This document shows positions 25,852 through 34,622 of a stretch of DNA of 64,000 nucleotides, in pieces. The stretch is from JAKZVK01 sp965261065 (GTDB lineage: Bacteria; Acidobacteriota; Terriglobia; Bryobacterales; UBA6623): NCBI GenBank assembly GCA_965261065.1, contig OZ253444.1, positions 1,426,001-1,490,000 of the forward strand, in the 5' to 3' direction. The notes under the pieces are model-generated. The model was not told the DNA's origin. It saw nothing but the letters and a program-made list of their open reading frames with translations, and searched no databases. The translations under genes and the position numbers were made by a program. How positions within the stretch are numbered: position 1 is the first letter of the stretch; the number at the start of each line of letters is the position of its first letter.

Positions 25852-27214
25852 ACCGGGCACATGGGTAACACATGATGCCAAGCACATAGGTAACACTTTG
25901 AGGCATAGAACATTTCTGGGAGGGAATGCTTTATGCCGTGGCAGGAGACCTGTGTGCGAGACGAGAGAACCCATTTTATCGTGGACTGGGAAAGAGACGA
26001 GGAGTCGATGGCCGAGCTGTGCCGGCGCTACTCGGTGAGCCGCAAGACCGGCTACAAATGGCTGCAGCGCTACCAGCAGCAGAGCTGGGAAGGTTTGCAG
26101 GACCACTCCCGGGCGCCGCAACGCCATCCCGGTCAGACCGCGGCCGCGATCGAGCAAGAGATTCTCGCTCTGCGGGCGCAGCACAGTCGCTGGGGTGCGG
26201 TCACCTTGAGGGCGCGGCTGCAGCGAAGGCAGCCCGACGTGGCATGGCCGGCGGTGAGCACGATCGGAAACCTGCTGCGACGACACGGTCTGAGCGTGCC
26301 CCGACGACGCCGGCCCCGCGCCGCACCGACCCCGCTGCCGCTGACGCCAGGCAAGCAGCCCAACCAGGTTTGGTGCGCCGACTTCAAAGGCTGGTTTCGC
26401 ACCCAAGACGGCCGGCGCTGCGATCCCTTAACGATCTCGGACGCGGCCAGCCGCTACCTGTTGCGGTGCCAGGCGGTGACGAAACCGGACGGGGACCATG
26501 TTCGGCCGTTGTTCGAGGCGACGTTTCGAGAGTTTGGACTGCCGCGGGTGATGCGCACCGACAACGGGCCGCCGTTTGCGACCCTGGCGGTGCACGGGCT
26601 GGGGCGGCTGGCAGTGTGGTGGATCAAGTTGGGGATCTGTCCCGAGCGGATCGAGCCGGGACATCCGGAACAGAACGGGCGGCATGAGCGGATGCACCGT
26701 ACGCTGAAGCAAGAGACCGCCGCGCCGCCAGCGGCGAATCTGCGAGCGCAGCAACGGGCGTTTGATGGCTTTCGCAGCGACTACAACGAGGAGCGACCGC
26801 ACCAGGGACTGGAGTTGCGAACCCCTGGTGAGTGTTATCACGGCGCGGCGCGGGCGTATCCGTCGCGGGTGGACGAGCCGGAGTATGCGGCGCCGATGCA
26901 GGTGCGGCGCGTGATGGATGGGCGGATTCGCTGGCGGCGTCAACGAGTGTTCGTCGGCAAGGGACTCAACGGGGAGCGGGTCGGGGTGGAGGAGATCGAG
27001 GAGGGCGTGTGGCGAGTGTGGTTTTCCTTTTATGAGTTGGGAGTATTCGAGGAACGAGAGCGGCGGTTGCGCCCGAGCAAGGGCCCAGCGGCGGGCCCTT
27101 CGTCCGGGGGTGGGACTTGACTCTGGTCGCCCTCCGGGCTCCCTGCGTCAAGCCCCACCCCGGACGAAAAGTGTTACCTATGTGCTTGGCATAAAGTGTT
27201 ACCCATGTCCCGGT
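25852..27214 (+). mobile_element. IS481-family insertion sequence (about 1.36 kb)
   Basis: The terminal inverted repeats each contain two copies of a GGTAACAC box. At the left end ACATGGGTAACAC and ACATAGGTAACAC lie at 25859-25896; they are mirrored at 27171-27214. The exact outer base is uncertain because both ends run into a CGGTATT.../...GTCAGCACAG context that is shared with the short element at 59439. Confidence 0.85.
25933..27120 (+). CDS. IS481-family transposase
   Basis: A 395-residue intact transposase. An N-terminal helix-turn-helix region (ESMAELCRRYSVSRKTGYKWLQRY) precedes a helical linker and the rve integrase core: WCADFKGWF (first Asp, about residue 145), VMRTDNGPPFA (second Asp, about 213) and GHPEQNGRHERMHRTLKQET (Glu, about 252). 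The C-terminal YNEERPHQGLELRTPGECY is the usual end of the core, followed by a basic tail. It interrupts the stretch between the radical SAM and amidohydrolase genes. It could mobilise the 314-bp element at 59439, which shares its ends. Confidence 0.92.
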   Translation: MPWQETCVRDERTHFIVDWERDEESMAELCRRYSVSRKTGYKWLQRYQQQSWEGLQDHSRAPQRHPGQTAAAIEQEILALRAQHSRWGAVTLRARLQRRQPDVAWPAVSTIGNLLRRHGLSVPRRRRPRAAPTPLPLTPGKQPNQVWCADFKGWFRTQDGRRCDPLTISDAASRYLLRCQAVTKPDGDHVRPLFEATFREFGLPRVMRTDNGPPFATLAVHGLGRLAVWWIKLGICPERIEPGHPEQNGRHERMHRTLKQETAAPPAANLRAQQRAFDGFRSDYNEERPHQGLELRTPGECYHGAARAYPSRVDEPEYAAPMQVRRVMDGRIRWRRQRVFVGKGLNGERVGVEEIEEGVWRVWFSFYELGVFEERERRLRPSKGPAAGPSSGGGT

Positions 27215-27227
27215 CAGCACAGCCTTC

Positions 27228-27360
27228 AGGCGGCTTTCGCGCGCAGCGCGTGGTAGGCCGGTCGTTGTACGGCCTGTGAAGCGGTCCCGACCGTGCTGTA
27301 AGGGCGTTTTCAGCGTCCTTCCTATGCCGGCTTCAGCCACGTCCCGGTCTCCCGGTACGA
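27228..27360 (-). repeat. R5 dispersed repeat, copy a
   Basis: About 130 bp that, read on the minus strand, aligns with 59210-59340. Shared blocks include GGAAGGACGCTGAA, GACCGGCCTAC and AAGCCGCCTGAAG. Both copies lie next to an element with the same IS481-type ends. Confidence 0.65.
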
Positions 27361-27436
27361 CCGACCATGAGTGATTCAGACGATCAGGGATCTGGAGTGC
27401 TCTCGGCCCATGCACTACCCGGCGACCGGCGGCTTC

Positions 27437-28690
27437 TCAAGTCAGAATACGCTTTCCCGCCAGCCGCAAGTCTCCACCGACGGTAGCCGCTGCACTTGCC
27501 GCGAGCCGTGGGATGTCGGCGTCAACCAGGACCGCCACGTCCCCGACCGTCAAGCGATGCAGGCACGACACCACCGGCCCAGGGACAACCTCTCGATACG
27601 CCTCGGCGATCAACTTGACACGCCCGCCTACTACGACCATCTCGACATCCTTGGCTCTCAACTCCGCAAGAACATCGCAAGGCCGGCCGCCCGTGTCTCG
27701 AACCGCAACGAAGTCCGCCACGCCCGCCTCGCGCAAAGTCCCTTCCCCGTTCCGCAAACGCAGAACCTGAGCGGCGGTCGTGGTGACCTTCTCGTAGAGC
27801 GCCTCCCTAGAAAGCGAGCTGTTGCGCGCGGCGGCCACCACCTCGTCGAACAGATCGCCGTTGGCGGTGAGGCTCGAATCCGTGGCCAGCGCCGTCGGAA
27901 TTCCCTTTTCCCAAAAGCCGTCGTCGAGGGTTTGCCCCAGCAGGAACACGTTAGAGCTGGGACACCAAATCATCGAAGTCTGGCTCTGCTTCACCAGCGC
28001 AAGCCCCGCCTCGTCAAGACCGACACCGTGCACCAGCACCGTGCGCCGGCGTAGCGCGCCCATCTCAGCGAGCCGGAAGATCTCTTGCTGGCTTTCGCTG
28101 TCTGTGCCCTCCCCAAGGTGAAGGATAAACGGCCAGTCGGGCGGCGTCTGTTGAAATCGTTGCGCGATGTCGTCGTCGAACGCGAGCGAGTGCGCCCAAT
28201 CGAACTCCTTGACGACGCGGATCGGAAAGCCGCGCTCGAAGACCGTCGCGTCGTAGGGGTTGTGATGACAGACGGTCGTCACGCCGCCGAGCAGGTTCCT
28301 GATGCCGCCCCAGACCAATCGATCCGCATCGGGAACCGCGAGGTGCTCCCGCACCGGCGACTCGGCGGGCCGATAGATGTCGTCGGACCAGGCGCGCGCG
28401 TTCGGATAGGGGCCTCGTCCCAGCTTCGGAAACAGGCTGAAGTTGAGATGGTCGTGGGCGTTGACCAGCCCGGGCAGCAGCAACCGGTCGTCGAGCGCTA
28501 GCACCTCGTCACCGGGCTCGGGAGAGCAGCCACGCGGCTCGTGCAGCCGGCGAATACGGCCGTCCCGGATCTCCAGATCCAGAGAGGCCGCCCGGCCGGC
28601 GTCGAGCGCCACGCGGGCGCCGGTCACGTACCATGCACCCGGCCTGGCCGCGACGGACGTGTTCTTAGCGGGACTGTCGGCGGCAAGCAT
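27437..28690 (-). CDS. Amidohydrolase (ATZ/TRZ, cytosine-deaminase-like)
   Basis: A 417-residue metal-dependent hydrolase. The first metal site is visible in LLLPGLVNAHDHLNFSL (HxH). HLGEGTDSESQQEIFRLAE provides the next His, VLVHGVGLDEAGLALVKQSQTSMIWCPSSNVFLLG the following His and the typical 'WCPxSNxxL', and PTALATDSSLTANGDLFDEV the final Asp. A C-terminal beta sandwich (GVADFVAVRDTGG...) completes the fold. It probably deaminates or hydrolyses a cyclic amide or heterocycle. The ATG at 28690 was preferred to a GTG at 28729. It points towards the radical SAM gene and may once have been in one operon with it. Confidence 0.85.
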   Translation of the reverse strand: MLAADSPAKNTSVAARPGAWYVTGARVALDAGRAASLDLEIRDGRIRRLHEPRGCSPEPGDEVLALDDRLLLPGLVNAHDHLNFSLFPKLGRGPYPNARAWSDDIYRPAESPVREHLAVPDADRLVWGGIRNLLGGVTTVCHHNPYDATVFERGFPIRVVKEFDWAHSLAFDDDIAQRFQQTPPDWPFILHLGEGTDSESQQEIFRLAEMGALRRRTVLVHGVGLDEAGLALVKQSQTSMIWCPSSNVFLLGQTLDDGFWEKGIPTALATDSSLTANGDLFDEVVAAARNSSLSREALYEKVTTTAAQVLRLRNGEGTLREAGVADFVAVRDTGGRPCDVLAELRAKDVEMVVVGGRVKLIAEAYREVVPGPVVSCLHRLTVGDVAVLVDADIPRLAASAAATVGGDLRLAGKRILT

Positions 28691-28909
28691 TCTCGGAAAC
28701 GGCTCGTCCTCGCTTACCGTCTCAAGCACAACCCTATCACGAGGCTGCGTCGGGGTTGGCTATGACTGGGCCGGCTACGGCTGTGCAGGCACGTCCGCTG
28801 ACGGCCGATCGATCCGTTGCCAGTCTATGAGGCGCTGTGCTGAAATTAGTGGAACCTGGATGGCGCATCTGTCCGCCCGTCGCCGCCGCACGGACCGAAG
28901 GGGGCAACC

Positions 28910-31435
28910 ATGATCTATTTGATTCGAACCATCGTTATGGCAGTGTTGCTGTCGAGTGTCGTCAGCGCCCAGAACCAACTGCTCGTAACCGAGATTCAAC
29001 TCCGCACCGATCCCGCCGGCGCCCGCGTGCGTCCATACGAAAGCCTGGTCGTTCAGGTGTTGGTCTACGGCGAGGTGACCGACGCAGAGGGCAAGAAGAC
29101 GAAGGTGCGCCTGCGCGAAGGTGGAGCCAAGGTCGCGCTTAAGAACTCAAACGCCGGTTGGCTCTCGAAGCCGTTCCGTTACCAGGGTAAAGAAAGCGAG
29201 TCGTTCTACTCGCCGGAGGGCACCGGGTTGGGAGCACTCATCTTCGGCCGGGCCCAGGCGAGCTACGTGCTGCAGGACTCCGTCCTATTCACCGCCTCCG
29301 ACCGCCCGGGCCAGTACACGATCGAAGCAACCCTCAACGGCAAGACCGCCTCGGCGACGGTGCACGTCGACCGCAACGCGCCGTCGTTGAAGCCGAAGGA
29401 GACAACCAACTTCGCGGGCGAACGCAGCTTCGGCGACCGCTACCGTTCGCTGGTTGAACATTACGCCCCCTTCGTGGCGCAGGAAACCTGGTTCCAGCCC
29501 AAGTCCGACTACCTGGCGCGGTTTGATCTCGACGGCGACTGGCGCGGCGACAACAACTGGGACAAGGCCTTCGAGGGCAGCTCGCAGGCCTACGTCCACT
29601 ACGCCGTCATGGAAACCGACACGCACTGGTTTCTCGTCTACAACTTCTTTCACCCGCGCGACTACTCCGACAAGTGCGTGGTGGGCACCTGCCATGAGAA
29701 CGACAACGAAGGGCTGATCCTCACCGTCGCAAAGGACGGGTCACCCCATGGGCGCTTGCAGGTCATGGAAACGCTCGCGCACAACAACATCTACTCCTAC
29801 CGCAACGACCGCAAAGTACGGAAGAATGTTCATAACCTTGACGGCGACATCGAGCTGTACCAGGATTCTCATCCGGTGATCTTCATCGAGGCCGGCGGTC
29901 ATGGCGTCTTCGGCTCGAAAGACAGCCATTCGCACTTCTCGCTGCGCCGCAACGAGTTCACGGCCGGCACCGGCGTGACGTACGCCTACAAGGGCAGGGC
30001 GGAGCGGCCGAGGCATGGCAACGATCGCAATATCGGCTACGAGCTGCTGTCAATCCACGAGCACTGGTGGCAGCGGGCGCAGAGCCGCAACGCCTCCCGC
30101 GAACGCACCTTCGACGCCTTTTACTCCTACGAGCCCTACGGCGGCCGTCCAGGCGCGGGCCAAGCGCAGGTCGCAGGCTCGTTTTACGGCCGCAAGCACG
30201 GCTCCAACAAAGCCAAGCCTTTCTGGGGCTGGCACGACAGGCGGACTCGCAAGAAGAAGGTGTTGGCGACCGGGCAGTGGGGCCTCGACCCGGCCTACGG
30301 CGTTTCGCAGAACCTCCGCATGCCGCCACCTTTCTCGGTCAACTACATCTACAACCCCTATCTCGGGATCGGCGGACCGGGGGTAACGGCGCCCGCGCCG
30401 CCAGCGGCGCCCACGCCCCAGCCACCGGTCTACACGCAGACAAGCCCCCGGCCATCCCCAACGCCTCTGCCCTCGGCGAGCCCCCCTGCGTTCCGGGCGC
30501 GGCCTAGCAGCAACTTCGATCCCGGCTCGAAGAAGGGCCGCTTCGACCTGCGTCTCCTAGTCGACGGCGAGATCGACGTCCTGCTGCAAGGGGACGGGGT
30601 TCGCTACGCCGTCCACAATGGGCGTGTGCCACGAGACATGGGCTCGGAATACAGCCAGCCCGTCCCGAGAGCTGCGTTTCGGAAGTTCCTGTTCGATAAG
30701 AAGGACGGCCGCGGCACGGTCCGCCTGCTCGAAGAGCCTACGGCGGCCAACCAATACACGGCGAAGCTGAAGATCTCCGATCCCAAAGGCGGCGACGACC
30801 GCTACCACGTCCGCGTCGAATGGGAACGGGACGGGCCAGTTTCGCAAGTGGCTCCACCACCTCCGCGGTCGCGCGCCGGCGCGTCCCGGACAGGTACGTC
30901 AAACACAGGCAAGTCGCAGGCCGGCATCTTTGCACGGCACCCGCGCTCGGCCCAGCCGGGGTCGGTGCCCCCCGCAGCCCTTCCGGTGACCTCCCCGGCA
31001 GCCTCTCCGGCACCCTCTCCGGCACCCTCTCTAGAGGCGCCTTCGGTGGCCTCTCCTTTCCCCAGCCAGGACCAAGTCGCCGGCATCGAGTTGTTCTCCG
31101 ACGAGAATGACCCACGCAAGTATGACCGCGATGACGAGGGCGATTTCGAGTTCAAGGGACGCGTCGACGGCACGGTGATCTTGCGTCTGCGGGGCAACCG
31201 CGTGTTTGTGGAAACGCTCAGCGGCCGGCCGCTGAAGCTCGACTGGTTCGAGTTCTCGCAGCCCCTGCCCGCCGGCACGTTGAAGAAGATCGAGCTTGAC
31301 AAGAAAGATGGCCGGGGAGAAGTGGTTCTTGTCGAGAGGCCCTGGACGCAGAACCAGTTCATGGCGGTCGTTCAGATTTCCGACCCCAAGGGCGGCGACG
31401 CCAAATACCGTTTCAATCTCAAGTGGAAGCAGTGA
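28910..31435 (+). CDS. Large exported Vps62-like protein with duplicated C-terminal beta domain
   Basis: An 841-residue secreted protein (signal MIYLIRTIVMAVLLSSVVSAQ; AAGGGG lies 6 bp before the ATG). Residues about 25-150 look like an immunoglobulin-type beta domain. About 165-470 resemble Vps62-like proteins (WFQPKSDYLARFDLDGDW, AYVHYAVMETDTHWFLVYNFFHPRDY, HENDNEGLILTV). Pro/Ala/Thr/Ser-rich linkers separate two copies of a roughly 95-residue beta domain (about 545-640 and 745-840). These share FDLRLLVDGEIDVLL / FEFKGRVDGTVILRL, KFLFDKKDGRGTVRLLE / KIELDKKDGRGEVVLVE and KISDPKGGDDRYHV / QISDPKGGDAKYRF. Role unknown; probably a surface or extracellular binding protein. Confidence 0.75.
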   Translation: MIYLIRTIVMAVLLSSVVSAQNQLLVTEIQLRTDPAGARVRPYESLVVQVLVYGEVTDAEGKKTKVRLREGGAKVALKNSNAGWLSKPFRYQGKESESFYSPEGTGLGALIFGRAQASYVLQDSVLFTASDRPGQYTIEATLNGKTASATVHVDRNAPSLKPKETTNFAGERSFGDRYRSLVEHYAPFVAQETWFQPKSDYLARFDLDGDWRGDNNWDKAFEGSSQAYVHYAVMETDTHWFLVYNFFHPRDYSDKCVVGTCHENDNEGLILTVAKDGSPHGRLQVMETLAHNNIYSYRNDRKVRKNVHNLDGDIELYQDSHPVIFIEAGGHGVFGSKDSHSHFSLRRNEFTAGTGVTYAYKGRAERPRHGNDRNIGYELLSIHEHWWQRAQSRNASRERTFDAFYSYEPYGGRPGAGQAQVAGSFYGRKHGSNKAKPFWGWHDRRTRKKKVLATGQWGLDPAYGVSQNLRMPPPFSVNYIYNPYLGIGGPGVTAPAPPAAPTPQPPVYTQTSPRPSPTPLPSASPPAFRARPSSNFDPGSKKGRFDLRLLVDGEIDVLLQGDGVRYAVHNGRVPRDMGSEYSQPVPRAAFRKFLFDKKDGRGTVRLLEEPTAANQYTAKLKISDPKGGDDRYHVRVEWERDGPVSQVAPPPPRSRAGASRTGTSNTGKSQAGIFARHPRSAQPGSVPPAALPVTSPAASPAPSPAPSLEAPSVASPFPSQDQVAGIELFSDENDPRKYDRDDEGDFEFKGRVDGTVILRLRGNRVFVETLSGRPLKLDWFEFSQPLPAGTLKKIELDKKDGRGEVVLVERPWTQNQFMAVVQISDPKGGDAKYRFNLKWKQ

Positions 31436-31617
31436 GCCGTGACCACCCCAGCCGAACCGCGTAGCGCGGATCTCGGTTTTGAGATCCGCGGCCCTGCTTA
31501 GCCTGACCGATTCCTCGGTTCCGAGGCCCGCGAAGCGGCGTTCGGTGCCGGCCATAAGCCGGGGAGACAGAGGCTCCGGGTTCCCATCCCGAGGAATGCC
31601 GCTGATCGCTTCAGTCC
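31436..31617. other. Intergenic region with R3 repeat
   Basis: Holds the R3 palindrome at 31459-31493; no gene seen. Confidence 0.5.
31459..31493 (+). repeat. R3 palindromic repeat
   Basis: GCGGATCTCGGTTTTGAGAT with perfect GGATCTC/GAGATCC arms, beginning GCGTAGC and ending GCGGCC. Confidence 0.8.
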
Positions 31618-31776
31618 CTACACGCCGAAGATCGTATTCGCGATCGCTTTTCCGAGCCATAGCAGCGGGTCGACCAATCGCTGAATCCAGTGACTGAAAT
31701 GGCCGCCACTGGTATAGGCGTAGTAGGCAACACCGCACAGGGCACACGGTAGGACGATCGTCCAGTATTTGCTCAT
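31618..31776 (-). CDS. Small hydrophobic protein of unknown function
   Basis: A 52-codon frame that starts MSKYWTIVLPCALCGVAYYA and ends IANTIFGV. It has one clear transmembrane segment near the N-terminus and a second hydrophobic stretch (LVDPLLWLGKAIANTIF). It is too short for the usual gene callers and has only a weak ribosome site. It could be a small membrane protein or chance. No relatives are recognised. Confidence 0.35.
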   Translation of the reverse strand: MSKYWTIVLPCALCGVAYYAYTSGGHFSHWIQRLVDPLLWLGKAIANTIFGV

Positions 31777-31942
31777 CGTGGAGTCGCCGGGGGCGGTGAC
31801 GCCCTCTAGTATAAACCGTCGTCTTGTCTATTTTGTTTCGTCTAGATACTGAATTGTTTGGGTTTTTCGGGCGAGTTGGCAGAGGGGAACACCTTAGCCC
31901 ACGAACCGACACGCCGATCTCACGAACTCCTCAGATCCTCCC

Positions 31943-33199
31943 TCACACCACCTCAATATCCCACCCAAACCCGGGCTCATCCGACGGCTTGGTATAGATC
32001 CCTTCGGGGCCGCGCGTGAGGTTGTTGTCCTGCTCATAGCGCTCGTAGACCACATCCGGCCCGCCCGGCGCCGGCATAAACATCTCGGCCCACGGACTGT
32101 TCGGCGTCGCCATGATGAAATGCACCGCATCGCGCTGGCCGCCGCCGTGTGGGATCACCGGGATGTCGTAGGCCGCCGCCAGCGCCCCGATCCGCCGCAT
32201 CTCCGTCAACCCGCCGCACCAGTGGATGTCCGGCTGCCAAATCTCCGCCCCGCGGTGCTTCAACAGTTCCCGGAAGCCGTAGCGCGTATAGACATGCTCG
32301 CCGGTGACGATGCGCGTCGACTTGATCTGCTCGCGCAACCGCCCGAAACCCGCGTAGTCACCCGGCGGCAGGCACTCCTCCATCCAGTAGACGCGATAGG
32401 GCTCGAACGCCTCGCACAGCTCGAGCGTGTAGCGCTCGGTCAACGCCATCCAGCAGTCCATCATGACCTCGCCGTCGCGCCCCACCGCCGCGCGCGCCCG
32501 CTTGACCAACTCGACGTTCTTGCGAATCCCTTCGCGGCCGTCCGCCGGACCGTAGGGCAGCGCCAGCTTGAGCTTGGTGTAGCCGAACTCGACGTGTTGC
32601 TCGATGTCATTGCCGGTGCAATAGCTCGGGATGCGCGGCTTGGTCTCGCCGCCTAACAGACGGTAGACGGGCAAGCCCCAGGCTTTGCCGGCGATATCCC
32701 ACAGCGCCAGGTCGACGCCGCTGATCGCGTTGACGACGACCCCCTTGCGGCCGTAGAACATGGTGGCGCGCCACAGCAGGTCCCACAGTTTTTCGATGTC
32801 GAGCGCGTTCTCGCCGAGCAGGAGCTTGGTGAGGTGGCCCTCGATGATCGGATCACCGCCCGGACCGCCGCGGCCGTAACCCTTGAGCCCCAAGTCGGTC
32901 GTGATCTCGACCGTGAAGCTCGACACGCCGCCGGCGTCGGGCATGAAGAGGCTCCGCATCGGCTTGTACTTGGGGTAGATGGAGACCGGGTTGGCGACCT
33001 CGACGCGGCCGGTCGACCACGAGCCGGGCGTGGGCGCGTAGCTCGGCACGGGACGCTTCGGACGCGTCTTCACGATCCGCACGCCGGTGATCTTGAGCGC
33101 GGTGTCGGGAGGCGGAGGCGCGGCCCACGACGCACGAGGAGCCATCAAGCCGGCCGCCGCCGCGAGTCCGAGGGTTTGCAAGAAATGTCTGCGTTCCAT
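31943..33199 (-). CDS. Exported L-rhamnonate dehydratase-like enolase-superfamily enzyme
   Basis: A 418-residue enzyme with an N-terminal export signal (MERRHFLQTLGLAAAAGLMAPRASWA). The barrel has GYTKLKLALPYGPADGREGIRKNVELV, highly typical of L-rhamnonate dehydratases (RhmD). Catalytic positions are VMMDCWMAL (Asp), VYWMEECLPPGDY (Glu), IVTGEHVYTRYGF (Glu) and PVIPHGGGQRDAVHF (His). Known RhmD enzymes are cytoplasmic and make 2-keto-3-deoxy-L-rhamnonate; an exported form is common in this lineage but its location is an inference. An HpcH-type aldolase that would use that product is at the left edge of the window. Confidence 0.85.
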   Translation of the reverse strand: MERRHFLQTLGLAAAAGLMAPRASWAAPPPPDTALKITGVRIVKTRPKRPVPSYAPTPGSWSTGRVEVANPVSIYPKYKPMRSLFMPDAGGVSSFTVEITTDLGLKGYGRGGPGGDPIIEGHLTKLLLGENALDIEKLWDLLWRATMFYGRKGVVVNAISGVDLALWDIAGKAWGLPVYRLLGGETKPRIPSYCTGNDIEQHVEFGYTKLKLALPYGPADGREGIRKNVELVKRARAAVGRDGEVMMDCWMALTERYTLELCEAFEPYRVYWMEECLPPGDYAGFGRLREQIKSTRIVTGEHVYTRYGFRELLKHRGAEIWQPDIHWCGGLTEMRRIGALAAAYDIPVIPHGGGQRDAVHFIMATPNSPWAEMFMPAPGGPDVVYERYEQDNNLTRGPEGIYTKPSDEPGFGWDIEVV

Positions 33200-33240
33200 G
33201 CGCTGGTTTGTATCGTGGACGGGGCGGCGAAGTCAAGCGG

Positions 33241-33330
33241 CCGTGAATTGTGATTCGTGACCTGTGAATCGTGATTCGTGATCCGTGATCCGTGATCCGT
33301 GATCCGTGATTCGTGATTAGTGACCCATGA
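33241..33330. repeat. Tandem array of 9-bp GTGATYCGT units
   Basis: About nine or ten units, the middle four identical (GTGATCCGT) and the outer ones degenerate. A smaller run of the same unit recurs at about 33791-33820, inside the 3' end of the next gene. Confidence 0.8.
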
Positions 33331-33416
33331 TGCGGCGGCACGATGTCCCATGGCTAACGCCAGAGGCCAGTGGCGCGCGTCCCCAGACGTGCCGCGTCGG
33401 TACTCCTGGCGAGATA

Positions 33417-33518
33417 CGTCGACCGGGAGGTCGACGCTGCAGGCCGAAGGCCCGCGCCACACCAAGAGTGCCGAGCATCGACAGGAGTGTCGATGCGGCA
33501 GGCGTGGGCGTCCGCGCC
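33417..33518 (-). repeat. R4 dispersed repeat, copy b
   Basis: Inverted copy of 1716-1816. It carries the same two palindromes GTCGACCGGGAGGTCGAC and GCATCGACAGGAGTGTCGAT. Confidence 0.7.
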
Positions 33519-33725
33519 ACCTTGCGATCGGGCGCGCTGACTTTGGGCGCACGGGGGGTGTAGGGTCTCATGCTGTCGTTGGCCTCGACGTTGTTTTTGC
33601 GCTATTGGGCCGTGATTACCTCCCCAGTACCTCCGTTGCCAGGCGGCTCGGAACGGGCGCCACGGGGGTGCGGTTCGTTCCGTAATTCGTCCTGAGGGCT
33701 TCGGCGGCGCTCAAGCCCTTTGTTT

Positions 33726-34508
33726 TCACGGGGCCTTGGGTTCGTCTGTGGCCGCGGTCCCTCCTGGGTGACCCGTGGTTCTGCTGTCGTGATGCGTGAT
33801 TCGTGAATAGTGATTCGCCGCCGAGCGTCGCTTGGGGGCTGGGCACGAACTCGGCGCGGAAGCCGATCGGGTTGGAGGTCTGCGCTGCCGCCGCCGGGGG
33901 CTCGTAGCGGGGTGGTTGCGGTTCCATCGGGTCGGGGTGTTGTAGGGGTCCGGGTCGGTGACGGTCGGACGGTGGATCGCGCCGTTCGCCGCGCGATTCT
34001 CTTTGCACTCGTACTCGTCTTTGCGCAGTTGCCGGATCATCCTGAGAGCGCGCGTGATGTCGCGGCTCGTCATGGTGCGGTAGCGGGCCAGGTTGTGGAG
34101 GGCCTGGGTGTGGTCCTGCATGCTCTTGCCCAGGAGCTGGTTTTCGCCGTTGCGGCCGGGGACGACGGTGTCGGGGTAGCGTTCGCGGGTGGCGCGGTCG
34201 GTGCCGTGGTACTGGTAGGTGGTGAGGCCGGCCTCGATGCGGGTGATGCGGCGCAGGCGCCAACGAGAGTCGGCGATCTGGAGGACGAGCTCGAATTCGA
34301 TGGCGTTCTTGGGGAAGAGGTTTTCTTCGAGGATTTGGAGTTGCCGGTCGTATTCGGCGGGGTCTTCGTCGGCCATGACGGCGTCGCGGGCGAGGAGGCC
34401 GTGCTTGAGTGCGTTCTTCGAGGAGCGAGCTTTGCCCTCGGGGGTGCGGGGGCCGGTTGATTTCTTGGCGTTTTGACGGTTCGCCTTCCGTTGTGCTTCT
34501 GTAGACAT
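33726..34508 (-). CDS. Conserved hypothetical protein with STGPRTPEGK motif
   Basis: A 260-residue protein with MSTEAQRKANRQNAKKSTGPRTPEGKARSS, then NALKHGLLARDAV and a helical region (ILEENLFPKNAIEFELVLQIADSRWRLRRI). This N-terminal pattern is common in a multicopy family of unknown function in Acidobacteriota and relatives. Residues about 200-245 are Pro/Arg-rich and include SRITHHDSRTTGH, which is translation of the 9-bp tandem repeat found just downstream, so the C-terminus has probably been altered by repeat invasion. The ATG at 34508 follows AAGGAGA with six bases between. A terminator-like stem-loop lies in its leader. Confidence 0.75.
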   Translation of the reverse strand: MSTEAQRKANRQNAKKSTGPRTPEGKARSSKNALKHGLLARDAVMADEDPAEYDRQLQILEENLFPKNAIEFELVLQIADSRWRLRRITRIEAGLTTYQYHGTDRATRERYPDTVVPGRNGENQLLGKSMQDHTQALHNLARYRTMTSRDITRALRMIRQLRKDEYECKENRAANGAIHRPTVTDPDPYNTPTRWNRNHPATSPRRRQRRPPTRSASAPSSCPAPKRRSAANHYSRITHHDSRTTGHPGGTAATDEPKAP

Positions 34509-34527
34509 AGTGATTCTCCTTGAAAGT

Positions 34528-34559
34528 GAAAAAGCCGCGCGGTTTGGTCCGCGCGGCTT
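34528..34559 (-). terminator. Stem-loop plus T-run in the leader of the STGPRTPEGK gene
   Basis: AAGCCGCGCGG pairs perfectly with CCGCGCGGCTT (arms 34549-34559 and 34532-34542), followed on the minus strand by five Ts. It is 20-50 bp upstream of the start codon, so it is either the terminator of a lost upstream gene or an attenuator. Confidence 0.75.
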
Positions 34560-34622
34560 GGTAACGCCGGCCATTGGGCGGGCGTTCTTCACCTTCAGGA
34601 TACGCTGGGGTGGTTGGGGTAA

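Larger units (their letters stand above)
33200..33725. other. Intergenic region with 9-bp tandem repeats and R4 copy b
   Basis: Bases 33241-33330 are a tandem array of GTGATCCGT/GTGATTCGT units and 33417-33518 an inverted R4 copy. No gene is supported. Confidence 0.6.

Noticed and set aside
33241..33330. CRISPR array
   Set aside because: The repeat unit is only 9 bp and has no spacers; it is a simple tandem repeat.
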